Of a DNA stretch of 64,000 nt, positions 41,771 to 51,985 are shown one piece after another. How positions within the stretch are numbered: position 1 is the first letter of the stretch; every line of letters starts with the position of its first letter. The notes under the pieces were generated by a model, which saw nothing but the letters and a program-made list of their open reading frames with translations, ran no database searches and was not told where the DNA came from. Source of the stretch: Thioclava sp. GXIMD2076 (lineage in GTDB: Bacteria > Pseudomonadota > Alphaproteobacteria > Rhodobacterales > Rhodobacteraceae); assembly GCF_037949795.1 (NCBI RefSeq), contig NZ_CP149932.1, forward strand, positions 124,001 to 188,000, read 5' to 3'. A program made the position numbers and the translations under genes.

Positions 41771-42307
41771 GCTCGCGGCAGGCGGCAGGTTGAAACGTCA
41801 CCGGCAGCCCCGCAAGCGGCGGAGCCGCCTCGGCGATCTTGACACGTGCGCCCGTCAGATCGGGGGCACGCGAGATATCCGCCCGACCGGACAACAGATT
41901 GGCATCACAGCTTGCACTCTCGGCAAAGAGCCTGTCCCATTGGATCTCGGTCAGCCCTGCCAGAAGATAGGCGCCCTCACGGAAGACAATATGCCATTCC
42001 CGCCGATGCCCAGAACGCCCGCAGGTATCGCAGCCCATGAGGATCGTCAGGGTTCCGGCCTTGGCCGAAGCAATCCCCGCCTCGCCCAGATGGCTGGCCC
42101 AGAGCGGCCCGATCACCAACGGCGCGGCGCTGTCATCCGACAGGATCACATAACGGTCCTGCGCGCTGGTGGTGACATCGGTCACCAGCTCATCTTGTCC
42201 GTCGCCATCGGTATCGAGATGATATTCCGCCACCACCGGACCATCAATCACAGGCTGCGCCGCAGCCGCACCCCCCAAAGGGCCAGCACTACCGCAAGCC
42301 CCCTCAC
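41742..42307 (-). pseudogene. secreted-type hypothetical protein with a G-tract frameshift
   Basis: The long frame here encodes a mature-type domain (VVAEYHLDTDGDGQDELVT with an EF-hand-like DGD-G-D, then a CDTCGRSGHRREW motif) but has no proper start. A GTG at 42307 overlaps the stop of the DUF2237 gene (GTGA) and begins a clear signal peptide, MRGLAVVLALWG, which runs into a stop in a different frame. One more G in the run of six near 42272 would join it to AAAAQP and the domain, giving 188 residues. Either a real frameshift, a phase-variable run or a sequencing error. Function unknown. Confidence 0.62.
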
Positions 42308-42687
42308 TGGAAGGGCGACAGATGCCGATGCAGGCGCAGCACCTCGATCGGCACCACATCCAACGCCCGCTGATGGGTCGCCTCCAGCACGATCTCGGGC
42401 GCGCAGCCCTCGTCATGCGCCTCGAGGAACCGCCCCGCACAGAGGCACCAGCGATCCCCGGGCTTCAATCCACCAAAGCCGTATTCGGGCCGCGGGGTCG
42501 AAAGGTCATTGCCGATATAGGCCGACCACGCGAGAAATTCCTTGGTCATGATGGCGCAAACCGTATGCGAGCCCCGATCCTGCGCGCATGTGTTGCAGTG
42601 ACCGTCACGGAAAAATCCTGTGAGCGGCGCGAGCGAACAGGGCTCGAGCGGGCCGCCCAAGACATTCACCGATAGTTCCTGTTCCAT
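42304..42687 (-). CDS. DUF2237-family protein
   Basis: A 127-residue protein matching DUF2237 throughout: NVLGGPLEPCS, TGFFRDGHCNTC, SHTVCAIMTKEFL, GNDLSTPRPEYGF and GDRWCLCAGRFLEA, with conserved Cys pairs that could bind a metal. Function is not known. It is translationally coupled to the secreted-type gene at 42307. Confidence 0.85.
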   Translation of the reverse strand: MEQELSVNVLGGPLEPCSLAPLTGFFRDGHCNTCAQDRGSHTVCAIMTKEFLAWSAYIGNDLSTPRPEYGFGGLKPGDRWCLCAGRFLEAHDEGCAPEIVLEATHQRALDVVPIEVLRLHRHLSPFQ

Positions 42688-42792
42688 CCCGTCCTCCCCT
42701 CATCGCACCCTTTCAGCCTGCGCCCCGAAGACTGCGCAAGTCAAGCGCGACGGCAAAGAAAAAGGGCAGCACCCCCGTGCCGCCCCATTTGA

Positions 42793-43314
42793 TCAGTAGA
42801 TATACCGGATCTGGTCCATCCAGTAGCGCTCCATGCGCTTGAGGGTCCGGTTCATCTCGTCCATTTGCTCGAAATCGATCACGCCGCGCGTGCCCATGCC
42901 CTCGGCATGACGTTCGAACAGCTCGCGCACCGCATCATGCAGCTTGCAGCCTTTATCGGTCAGCTTCACGCGGACCGAACGGCGGTCCACATCACATCGC
43001 TGGTGATGCATATAGCCGTTTTCCACCAGCTTCTTCAGATTGTAGCTCACATTCGAGCCCTGATAATAGCCACGGCTTTTCAGCTCGCCCGCTGTCACCT
43101 CGTTGTCGCCCACATTGAACAACAACAATGCCTGAACCGGATTGATCTCGATAATCGCTAGCCGCTCGAATTCGTCCTTGATGACATCGAGCAACAGCCG
43201 GTGAAGCCGTTCCACAAGGGCCAGCGTCTCGAGATACCCGGTCATGAGCCCTTGCTGCATCGCACGGTCCGCGACCGCGCCGCCCATCTGGCCCATAGGG
43301 GGTTCTATACTCAT
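42793..43314 (-). CDS. ldtR: MarR-type regulator, LdtR-like
   Basis: A 173-residue winged-helix protein. LALVERLHRLLLDVIKDEF, NPVQALLLFNVGDNEVTAGEL and RGYYQGSNVSYNLKKLVE match LdtR of Liberibacter and rhizobia, a MarR-like regulator of L,D-transpeptidase and osmotic-stress genes. Start at ATG 43314 chosen because the extension is AT-rich and non-family. It lies beside sdhE on the same strand. The gene symbol is a family-level match, not proof of the same targets. Confidence 0.68.
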   Translation of the reverse strand: MSIEPPMGQMGGAVADRAMQQGLMTGYLETLALVERLHRLLLDVIKDEFERLAIIEINPVQALLLFNVGDNEVTAGELKSRGYYQGSNVSYNLKKLVENGYMHHQRCDVDRRSVRVKLTDKGCKLHDAVRELFERHAEGMGTRGVIDFEQMDEMNRTLKRMERYWMDQIRYIY

Positions 43315-43466
43315 TTCATTCTCCGCATCATCTATGCCCCGGGATGCAGGATGCGGAAAAATGCCAAAATTTCGGTTAAGCGAATTAAATCTATTGCAAA
43401 TCTGACGAGAATTTTCAGATAACGTGGCGGAACGGAGGCAGAACACCCCGCCCGCCACACTTCACC

Positions 43467-43751
43467 TCACTCGACTGCGTGGCGCTTTTTTGCAAATGCA
43501 GCAATGACTTGCAGGAGCTGCAGATATTCCGGGGGGCAGGGTTTGGCACCCGAGACCCAGAGATACAGATCCTGGTCATATTCCTCCAGAAGCGCGTCAT
43601 AGAGGTCCAGAGTGGCCGGATCCATCTTGGCAAGTTCACTATCGGCGAACGGGCCAAGCACCATATCCATCTCTTTCATCCCGCGCCGCCAGCTGCGCAT
43701 CGTCATCCGCTTCAGCCGCGCCTCGGCCGTTTCCTGCACCTGTCCGGTCAT
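43467..43751 (-). CDS. sdhE: succinate dehydrogenase assembly factor SdhE
   Basis: A 94-residue helical protein with the RGxxE signature in WRRGMKEMD, which contacts the FAD-bearing subunit SdhA during flavinylation. Helix pattern and length match SdhE/SDH5. Its start overlaps the XRE gene stop by four bases, so the two are expressed together. sdh genes themselves are not in the window. Confidence 0.88.
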   Translation of the reverse strand: MTGQVQETAEARLKRMTMRSWRRGMKEMDMVLGPFADSELAKMDPATLDLYDALLEEYDQDLYLWVSGAKPCPPEYLQLLQVIAAFAKKRHAVE

Positions 43752-44128
43752 TGGCTCTCTCCCGCTTTGACCCTGCGCTCGAGCCGTTCCAGCCGCGCGT
43801 CGAGGTCTTTGATCACCGCGCGGGCCTCGCGTATCTCGCGCAAGATCTCCCGCTCTCGCTCTGCCTCATCTACCGCTTGCGGCGGCCCGTCAAGACCGGC
43901 ACCCTCGCCATTGAGCAGCCACATCAACGAAACGTTCAAAACTCCGGCAACCATCTGCAGCTTGTTGGCCCGCGGATCGGCCATATCCTCTTCCCAGGCC
44001 TGCAGTGTTTCCAGCCGCACCCCCAGCTTCTCGGCCAGCTCGGTCTGGCTCAGTCCGGCAGCCTCACGCGCGCCCTCCAGCCTGTCGCCAAAGGTCGCGG
44101 CATCTTCGCCATACCAGTCATCCGCCAT
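43748..44128 (-). CDS. XRE-family regulator with C-terminal coiled coil
   Basis: A 126-residue protein: helix-turn-helix in residues 13-70 (LEGAREAAGLSQTELAEKLGV, then ETLQAWEEDMADPRANKL), a short linker, then a charged coiled coil (residues 88-122, AEREREILREIREARAV). The ATG at 44128 has AGGAG upstream; the far longer open frame runs antisense through aspC and is a shadow. Target genes unknown; it is divergent from aspC by 81 bases. Confidence 0.8.
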   Translation of the reverse strand: MADDWYGEDAATFGDRLEGAREAAGLSQTELAEKLGVRLETLQAWEEDMADPRANKLQMVAGVLNVSLMWLLNGEGAGLDGPPQAVDEAEREREILREIREARAVIKDLDARLERLERRVKAGESQ

Positions 44129-44143
44129 GAGGGCTCCTCTTGA

Positions 44144-45412
<1,269 letters not shown>

Positions 45413-45418
45413 CCGCGC

Positions 45419-45448
45419 GGGGTGCCGGAGACGCCCCTCCGGCACCCC
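45419..45448 (+). terminator. strong hairpin after aspC
   Basis: GGGGTGCCGGAG and CTCCGGCACCCC form a 12-base perfect stem around six bases, starting seven bases after the aspC stop. The T run is missing, so it may act with Rho or as an RNA 3' end. Confidence 0.6.
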
Positions 45449-45546
45449 ACCCTTCCGATATTTGCACCAAGGCCGCGCAGCACGGTTGATCCTGCCTCGC
45501 AGATATCGTTAATCGGGACACGCCCCTAGCGACCGGACCCCGCCTG

Positions 45547-45969
45547 ATGAGCCTTGATCTGCCCGAATATTACTTCCGTATCCGCGAGAATGGTGCCGCC
45601 GTCTTCCGTGTGGACACCCAGAACCGCCAGCGGCGGATCGAGATGGACCAGATCGCGGTGGTCAATATCAGGAACGGCGAGATCAAACCGCAGGGCGGGC
45701 GCGAGCTGACCCCTACCGATATGGCGCGGATCACCCAATGGATGGCCGAACGCGTGGCCCTTCTGGCGCAGCGCGATATCGATGATATCCACCGCGCGGT
45801 GGATTACCTCAATCTCACCACGCAATGGGCACAATCCAAAGGCACCGACGAGCAGCTCGAGCATGTGACGGATGCGCTCCTGCTGGCGATGCATGACCTG
45901 CGCAGCGTGCTGGTGCGCAAGAAGGCCGAGCGGCTGATGGGCCGAGCCCCGTCGACAGGCGAGGATTAA
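45547..45969 (+). CDS. conserved Rhodobacterales-type hypothetical protein
   Basis: A 140-residue protein, MSLDLPEYYFRIRENGA at the start, with a beta N-terminal half (AAVFRVDTQNRQRRIEMDQIAVVNI) and a helical C-terminal half. No catalytic motif. The stop overlaps the converging MATE gene by four bases. Function unknown. Confidence 0.6.
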   Translation: MSLDLPEYYFRIRENGAAVFRVDTQNRQRRIEMDQIAVVNIRNGEIKPQGGRELTPTDMARITQWMAERVALLAQRDIDDIHRAVDYLNLTTQWAQSKGTDEQLEHVTDALLLAMHDLRSVLVRKKAERLMGRAPSTGED

Positions 45970-47363
45970 GCGGGGTTCCGTCCGCCACCGCGTACCACCC
46001 AGAAGCGATACATCAGCAGCGCGGAGGCCGTTGCAAGCCCCGCCGCAAGCCCCAGCCAGACCCCGTGCGATTGCAGCGTGGTGTGGAAGGCCAGCCCATA
46101 GCCTGCGGGGATCCCCACCAGCCAGTAGCTCGCCAGCGCGATCCACATCGGCACGCGGGTATCCTGCAACCCGCGCAAGAGGCCCATCGCCAGAACCTGC
46201 ATCGCATCGAAGAGCTGGAAAAAGGCCGCCAGCGCCAGAAGGCCGCTGGCCAGAAGGACGATCTGCGCTGTCTCCTCGCCCGGTTTCACGAAGAGCCGCA
46301 CGATATCCTCGGGGATACTCAGGAAAGCGGTGATGGTCAGCGCCACGACCACCAGCGACATGCAGATCACGGTGAAGGCCCCGCGCCGCAGATGCTCGGG
46401 CGCGCCAGCGCCATAAGCCCGCCCTGCCCGCACCGTGGCGGCATTGGCGAGCCCCATATGCAACATGAAGGCCAGCACCGAGATCTCCAGCACGATCCCG
46501 TTGGCCGCCAGCTCGCGCGTGCCGAGCCACCCCATCATCAGCGTCGCCATCTGGAACATGGTGGCCTCGGCCAGAATGGTCAGCCCGATCGGGATCCCCA
46601 TCCGCGCCACCGCTCCGAAGGCTGGCCAGTCGGGCCGCCAGAACCGCGCCCAAAGTGCCACATGCGACAGACCGCGGGCGCGATGGGCATAGATCATCAG
46701 CACCCCCATGACCGCCAGCTGCACCAGAACGGATGCCAGCGCTGCGCCGCGCACGCCCATCTCGGGAACCCCCAGATGGCCGAAGATGAAGACCCAGTTG
46801 AGCACGATATTCAGCCCGACCGCGCCCAGCGTGACCCAGAGCACGACCTGCGTGCGCTCGAAGGCCGACAGATAGCTGCGCAGCACCGCCACAACCAGCA
46901 TCGGCACGATACCGAAGCCCCCGATCCGCAGATAGTCCTGCGCCAGATCGGCGGTGACGGGGTTCTGCCCCAGCGCCTGTAAAACCGCGCTCGAATACCA
47001 CATGCAGGGGATCGACAGCAGCCCCGTCAGGATCGAGAGCCAGAGCGCCATGCGCGTATCGCGCCGCGCCTGTGTCTCGTCATCGGCACCGAGCGCCATC
47101 GAGACGCGCCCGATGATCGCATTGGCAAAGCCGGTCCCGAAGAGGAAGAAGAAGAACAGGTAATTGCTGCCCAGCACCGCGGCGGCCAGCTCCGGCACCC
47201 CGTACCAGCCCATCATGACCGTATCGGTCACGCCCAGGCCCGCCGCCGCGAGGTTCGAGCCCACGAGCGGCAATCCGAGCGTGAGGATGGCGCGCATATG
47301 GCCGAACACACCCATCGAGGTATCGACGGGTTTTTCCGGCTGGGTCATAACGGGGCTGGCCAT
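45966..47363 (-). CDS. MATE-family multidrug/cation exporter
   Basis: A 465-residue inner-membrane protein with 12 predicted segments in two six-helix halves, the MATE layout. Typical stretches are TLGLPLVGSNLAAAGLGVTD near the start and PIGLTILAEATMFQMATLM in the second half. Such pumps exchange drugs or metabolites for Na+ or H+; the substrate is unknown. Start ATG 47363; M6 is an alternative. No regulator gene is adjacent. Confidence 0.88.
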   Translation of the reverse strand: MASPVMTQPEKPVDTSMGVFGHMRAILTLGLPLVGSNLAAAGLGVTDTVMMGWYGVPELAAAVLGSNYLFFFFLFGTGFANAIIGRVSMALGADDETQARRDTRMALWLSILTGLLSIPCMWYSSAVLQALGQNPVTADLAQDYLRIGGFGIVPMLVVAVLRSYLSAFERTQVVLWVTLGAVGLNIVLNWVFIFGHLGVPEMGVRGAALASVLVQLAVMGVLMIYAHRARGLSHVALWARFWRPDWPAFGAVARMGIPIGLTILAEATMFQMATLMMGWLGTRELAANGIVLEISVLAFMLHMGLANAATVRAGRAYGAGAPEHLRRGAFTVICMSLVVVALTITAFLSIPEDIVRLFVKPGEETAQIVLLASGLLALAAFFQLFDAMQVLAMGLLRGLQDTRVPMWIALASYWLVGIPAGYGLAFHTTLQSHGVWLGLAAGLATASALLMYRFWVVRGGGRNPA

Positions 47364-47458
47364 GGCACAATCCTGATCAGGTGGTCAATATCCAGCCCGT
47401 GCCACGCCCCCGTTGACCCGTCAAGCCTCAGGGCACCTCCGGCCCGAAAAGCGCAACG

Positions 47459-48088
47459 TTACTTGCGCGGATCCGCGGCACGCCCGACAGGCAGGCGCGC
47501 ACGTCCCGTGATCATCGGCGTCACGAGGTTCTCGCGCTTCCAGAAGCGATACCAGAAGATCGCCGCCACATGGACCAGCGTGAGGATCAGTAGGAGATTT
47601 GCCACCGTCTCATGCACATCCACCGCCTGCACCGCCCTGTCATAGCCCACCCAATCGGCGAAGGGGCCGACATTGAGATAATCCTCCGGATCGGAGACCA
47701 GCCCCGTCCCGACCTGCACCGCCAGCAGACCGAGGATCAGCACCACCGACAGCCCGCCCAGCGGATTGTGCCCCCGCGTATAGGAAGGCTTGCGCGAGAC
47801 CAGCTTGCGGCCATAGCGCGCAATCGCGCCCGGCCCTTTGACGAAACTGGCAAACCGCGCCGTGCGCGGACCGACAAAGCCCCAGAGCACCCGCGCAACG
47901 ACCAGCCCGCCAATAAAATAACCCAGCAGGAAATGCAGGCTCATATCTGCAGGGCCCCATTTCCCGAGCCCCCATGCCCCGCAGACCAGCACCACAAGCG
48001 CCCAATGGAAAGCCCGCACGAACGGATCCCAGACCGGCACGGTCTCGAAGACCGTTTCCTCCGGTGCTGCGGCGAACTGATCGGTCAT
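47459..48088 (-). CDS. cytochrome b561-like diheme membrane protein
   Basis: A 209-residue four-helix membrane protein with heme-ligand candidates in RAFHWALV, SLHFLLGYF, VHETVANLL and LVHVAAIFW, the pattern of cytochrome b/b6-domain proteins. It probably moves electrons between the quinone pool and a periplasmic or soluble partner. Start ATG 48088 after a GGAG-rich stretch. It is not linked to the hydrogenase cluster, so a HupC role is not supported by place. Confidence 0.8.
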   Translation of the reverse strand: MTDQFAAAPEETVFETVPVWDPFVRAFHWALVVLVCGAWGLGKWGPADMSLHFLLGYFIGGLVVARVLWGFVGPRTARFASFVKGPGAIARYGRKLVSRKPSYTRGHNPLGGLSVVLILGLLAVQVGTGLVSDPEDYLNVGPFADWVGYDRAVQAVDVHETVANLLLILTLVHVAAIFWYRFWKRENLVTPMITGRARLPVGRAADPRK

Positions 48089-48174
48089 GACGCCTCCTCC
48101 CGATACAAAAGCCCTCGGATCGAGTTTCATCCAAGGGCTGCACCCTGTCATCTGACAAAGCCGTTATGGCTATA

Positions 48175-48771
48175 TCACGAGGGTCGCTGCATCACGAAAT
48201 CGATCAGCGCCGCGCGACCACAATGGCCTTCGCCCTCGTGGATATCGGCATCGTAATCGGCCTGATGGAGGATCTTCCAGCGCGGGAAGGCCTCGCGCAG
48301 CAGATCCAGATCGTAAAGCTGCTCGACCATTTGCGGCCCGCCCGTGCCGTAACGCGGCTGGCGACGCGCGAAACCGTGGATCATCACCAGACCTCCCGGT
48401 GCAACCGCACGGCGGATCCCGTCAAAAATATCCTCGCGGAAGGCAGGATCGGCAAACTGGATGAAGCAGGCCAGAAGCGCGTCATATTCGCCCACGGGCC
48501 AGTCCCAACCGCGAAGATCCTCGGCCAGAAGGTCGATACTGACCCCGCGCGACAGAGCCAGCCGCTGCGCCTTCTCCCGCGCAGGCGCCGACAGCTCGAC
48601 GCCGGTAACCTTAATGCCCCTCTCAGCCAGAAAAACGGCGTTACGCCCCTCGCCCTCGGCAATCGACAAAAGCCGCATGCCCGGCGTCAGCCGCTCCGCC
48701 TGTCTGCGCACGAAATCCGCAGGCTCCGTTCCGAAGACATATTCCGCATCCGTAAAACGCTGATCCCACAT
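48175..48771 (-). CDS. class I SAM-dependent methyltransferase
   Basis: A 198-residue protein with the AdoMet-binding LLSIAEGEGRNAVFLAERG (motif I), ELSAPAREKA acidic loop and DALLACFIQF (motif IV-like). It resembles small TehB/thiopurine-type methyltransferases. The substrate is not visible. The ATG at 48771 has AAGGAGGAGGAG directly before; an upstream ATG is less well placed. It is divergent from parE across 293 bases that hold the promoters. Confidence 0.8.
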   Translation of the reverse strand: MWDQRFTDAEYVFGTEPADFVRRQAERLTPGMRLLSIAEGEGRNAVFLAERGIKVTGVELSAPAREKAQRLALSRGVSIDLLAEDLRGWDWPVGEYDALLACFIQFADPAFREDIFDGIRRAVAPGGLVMIHGFARRQPRYGTGGPQMVEQLYDLDLLREAFPRWKILHQADYDADIHEGEGHCGRAALIDFVMQRPS

Positions 48772-49064
48772 CTCCTCCTCCTTCATTATCATTCTTATCG
48801 TTGGTCTCAAATTGTCACTCGACCGACCCCCGACAAGTTGACGTAGCGAATTGTGTTCTCGAGAAAATCCACGAAGATCATTCCGGCTTTGCAATAGGCG
48901 GTTTTTATAGCGCCCGCCCGTAAATGAGGCGCAGCGCAAACTTCACGCCCGCCGCCGCAACGCGCCACCTGCAACTTCCTGTGGACGCTTTCGGCTCGGT
49001 GCTTGCCGATTTTGTCCCAAATGATGTATTGATCGACGCCAACCCTACTAAAGAAAGCGAGCAG

Positions 49065-51023
49065 ATGGCAGACGATCTTCTCTCCACCCAGTCCGAGACC
49101 GAATATGACGCCTCCTCCATCGAGGTGCTGGAAGGTCTGGAACCTGTTCGCAAACGTCCCGGCATGTATATCGGCGGCACGGATGAACGTGCGCTGCACC
49201 ATATGCTCGCCGAAATCCTCGACAACTCGATGGACGAAGCCGTGGCAGGCCATGCCAGCCGCATCGAGGTGGAGCTGAACGAGGATTACTCGATTACCGT
49301 GCGCGATAATGGTCGCGGCATCCCGATCGACCCGCACCCCAAATTCCCCGGAAAATCGGCGCTCGAGGTGATCCTGTGCACGCTCCATGCGGGCGGCAAG
49401 TTCTCGGGCGATGCCTATGCGACCTCGGGCGGCCTTCATGGGGTGGGCGCGTCGGTGGTGAATGCGCTGTCCGATCTGATGGTGGTGCAGGTCGCCAAGA
49501 ACAAGAAGCTCTACGAGCAGCGTTTCTCGCGCGGCATCCCGCAAGGCCCCGTCGCCGAGATCGGCGCCGCCCCCAACCGCCGCGGCACGCAGGTGGTCTT
49601 CCATGCCGATGAGCAGATCTTCGGCCATCACCGCTTCAAACCCGCCCGCCTGATCAAGATGGTGCGCTCAAAAGCCTATCTCTTCTCGGGTGTCGAGATC
49701 CGCTGGAAATCGGCGATCGACGATGGCGAAACGCCCACCGAGGCGGTCTTCCACTTCCCCGGCGGCCTCTCGGACTATCTGATGGAGACGCTGGGCAAGG
49801 CGATGACCTATGCCGAGCGCCCCTTCGCCGGTAAAGTCGAGTTCCGCGAGAAGTTCAACGTGCCGGGCTCGGTCGAATGGGCGATCAACTGGACCCCCTC
49901 GCGCGATGGCTACATCCAGTCCTATTGTAACACCGTCCCCACGCCCGAGGGCGGCACCCATGAGGCGGGCTTCTGGTCGGCGATCCTCAAGGGCATCCGG
50001 GCCTATGGCGAGCTGATCAACAACAAGAAAGCGTCAAACATCACCCGCGATGACCTCATCACCGGCGGCTGCGCGCTGGTGTCCTGCTTCATCCGCGAGC
50101 CGGAATTCGTGGGCCAGACCAAGGACCGTCTGGCCACCACCGAAGCCCAGCGTCTGGTCGAGGGCGCGGTGCGCGACCATTTCGACAACTGGCTGGCCTC
50201 TGACACCAAATCCGCAGGCGCCATCCTCGATTTCCTCGTGCTGCGCGCCGAGGAGCGTCTGCGCCGCCGTCAGGAAAAGGAAACCGCCCGCAAATCGGCC
50301 ACCAAAAAGTTGCGCCTGCCCGGCAAGCTGACCGATTGCACCGCAAAAAACCGCGCCAATACGGAACTCTTCATCGTCGAGGGCGACTCGGCAGGTGGCT
50401 CGGCCAAAGGCGCGCGCAAACGCGAAACGCAGGCGCTTTTGCCGCTCAAGGGCAAGATCCTGAACGTGCTGGGCGCGGCCTCGTCCAAACTCGGCACCAA
50501 TCAGGAGATCAGCGATCTGTGCGAGGCATTGGGCGTGGGGCTCGGCACCAAGTTCAACGTCGAAGACCTGCGCTACGACAAGATCATCATCATGACCGAT
50601 GCCGATGTCGATGGCGCGCATATCGCCTCCCTCCTGATGACCTTCTTCTTCACCCAGATGCGTCCGCTGATCGATCAGGGCCACCTCTACCTCGCCTGCC
50701 CGCCGCTCTACCGCCTGACCCAGGGCGCCAAGCGCATGTATGTGGCCTCCGATGCCGAGAAAGAGGAATGGCTGGCCAAGGGATTGGGCGGCAAGGGCAA
50801 GATCGACGTGCAGCGCTTCAAGGGCTTGGGCGAGATGGATGCCAAGGACCTGAAAGAAACCACGATGGACCCCGCCACCCGCAAGCTGATCCGCGTCACC
50901 ATCGACGACGATCTGGGCGGCGAGACGGCCGACCTCGTGGAGCGCCTGATGGGCAAGAAACCCGAGCTGCGCTTCCAGTATATCACCGAAAACGCCCAGT
51001 TCGTTGAGGAATTGGATGTGTGA
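49065..51023 (+). CDS. parE: DNA topoisomerase IV subunit B
   Basis: A 652-residue type IIA topoisomerase subunit. The GHKL ATPase part has ILDNSMDEAVAGHA and VRDNGRGIPID, with PGMYIGGTDERALHHM; the TOPRIM part has VEGDSAGGSAKG and MTDADVDGAHI. ParE-type length (GyrB is longer) and sequence near LPLKGKILNV favour parE over gyrB. It decatenates daughter chromosomes with ParC, not in the window. The start at 49065 skips 47 upstream codons with no ribosome site. Confidence 0.92.
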   Translation: MADDLLSTQSETEYDASSIEVLEGLEPVRKRPGMYIGGTDERALHHMLAEILDNSMDEAVAGHASRIEVELNEDYSITVRDNGRGIPIDPHPKFPGKSALEVILCTLHAGGKFSGDAYATSGGLHGVGASVVNALSDLMVVQVAKNKKLYEQRFSRGIPQGPVAEIGAAPNRRGTQVVFHADEQIFGHHRFKPARLIKMVRSKAYLFSGVEIRWKSAIDDGETPTEAVFHFPGGLSDYLMETLGKAMTYAERPFAGKVEFREKFNVPGSVEWAINWTPSRDGYIQSYCNTVPTPEGGTHEAGFWSAILKGIRAYGELINNKKASNITRDDLITGGCALVSCFIREPEFVGQTKDRLATTEAQRLVEGAVRDHFDNWLASDTKSAGAILDFLVLRAEERLRRRQEKETARKSATKKLRLPGKLTDCTAKNRANTELFIVEGDSAGGSAKGARKRETQALLPLKGKILNVLGAASSKLGTNQEISDLCEALGVGLGTKFNVEDLRYDKIIIMTDADVDGAHIASLLMTFFFTQMRPLIDQGHLYLACPPLYRLTQGAKRMYVASDAEKEEWLAKGLGGKGKIDVQRFKGLGEMDAKDLKETTMDPATRKLIRVTIDDDLGGETADLVERLMGKKPELRFQYITENAQFVEELDV

Positions 51024-51029
51024 TTAGCG

Positions 51030-51056
51030 GCAGGCCCTCGGGCCTGCTTTTCTTTT
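51030..51056 (+). terminator. parE terminator
   Basis: GCAGGCC and GGCCTGC pair around four bases and are followed by TTTTCTTTT, seven bases after the parE stop. Confidence 0.88.
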
Positions 51057-51069
51057 CAGGAATAATCCT

Positions 51070-51981
51070 TTGCCGATACCCGATTACCAGACCTTCATGC
51101 TGCCAATGCTGAAACTCTTTGCGGCAGGAAAGACAAACGTGCGCGAATGTCTGCCCGAGTTGCAAACACACTTCGCTATTTCGGATGAAGAAGCACAAGA
51201 ATTGTTACCGACAGGCAAAAGCACACGCTTGTATAATCGAGCTCATTGGGCACGCGTCTACATGGGTAAAGCGGGTCTATTGCATTCCCCACGTCGAAAT
51301 TTTCACCAGATCACACCCAAAGGACGCGTGCTTCTGGCTCAAAATCCAACCAGTATCGACAACGAAACACTTTCTGACTTTGCCGATTTCGTGGAATGGA
51401 AAGAAACTTCCCGAACCCCGGTGGATCAGGCTGTCGCACCAAATCACCTCACCGAAGATAGAACGCCAGATGACGCGATTGAAACCGCTTACTCTACCTT
51501 GCTTGGTGCGCTTCGAGACGACCTGTTGGAAGCGATGTTGCAAATCTCGCCCGCAAAATTCGAGCGGCTGATCCTCGATCTACTCAGTGCGATGGGCTAT
51601 GGCGGCGGCGACATACAACGGGCGCAAATGACCCGAGCCACTGGTGATGGCGGCATTGATGGGGTTATCAACGAAGATGCGCTCGGCCTTGATGCCGTCT
51701 ATATTCAGGCGAAACGCTATCAACCCGACAATAAGATCGGGCGGCCTGCAATCCAGCAATTCATCGGAAGCCTGAATGGAGAAGGCGCGAATAAAGGCGT
51801 ATTCGTGACGACATCCGATTTCTCACGAGAAGCCATCGACTATGTATCACGGGTTCAGCAGCGGGTTGTGCTACTGAACGGAGCGCGACTTGCAGAACTG
51901 ATGATCTTGCATAATGTAGGTATTCGATTGGGGAAGACTTACACCCTGAAAACATTGGATGATGATTATTTCGAAGAGTGA
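51070..51981 (+). CDS. mrr: Mrr-type restriction endonuclease
   Basis: A 303-residue protein with an N-terminal winged helix (residues about 1-100, YNRAHWARVYMGKAGLL) and a C-terminal PD-(D/E)xK nuclease: GDGGIDGVI (Asp) and AVYIQAKRY (Q-x-K). Mrr cuts methylated foreign DNA. Start is TTG at 51070 with AGGA upstream; the next ATG would remove nine residues. It stands alone without a modification gene, and its base composition is clearly AT-richer than parE or the next gene, pointing to transfer. Confidence 0.85.
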   Translation: MPIPDYQTFMLPMLKLFAAGKTNVRECLPELQTHFAISDEEAQELLPTGKSTRLYNRAHWARVYMGKAGLLHSPRRNFHQITPKGRVLLAQNPTSIDNETLSDFADFVEWKETSRTPVDQAVAPNHLTEDRTPDDAIETAYSTLLGALRDDLLEAMLQISPAKFERLILDLLSAMGYGGGDIQRAQMTRATGDGGIDGVINEDALGLDAVYIQAKRYQPDNKIGRPAIQQFIGSLNGEGANKGVFVTTSDFSREAIDYVSRVQQRVVLLNGARLAELMILHNVGIRLGKTYTLKTLDDDYFEE

Positions 51982-51985
51982 GACC

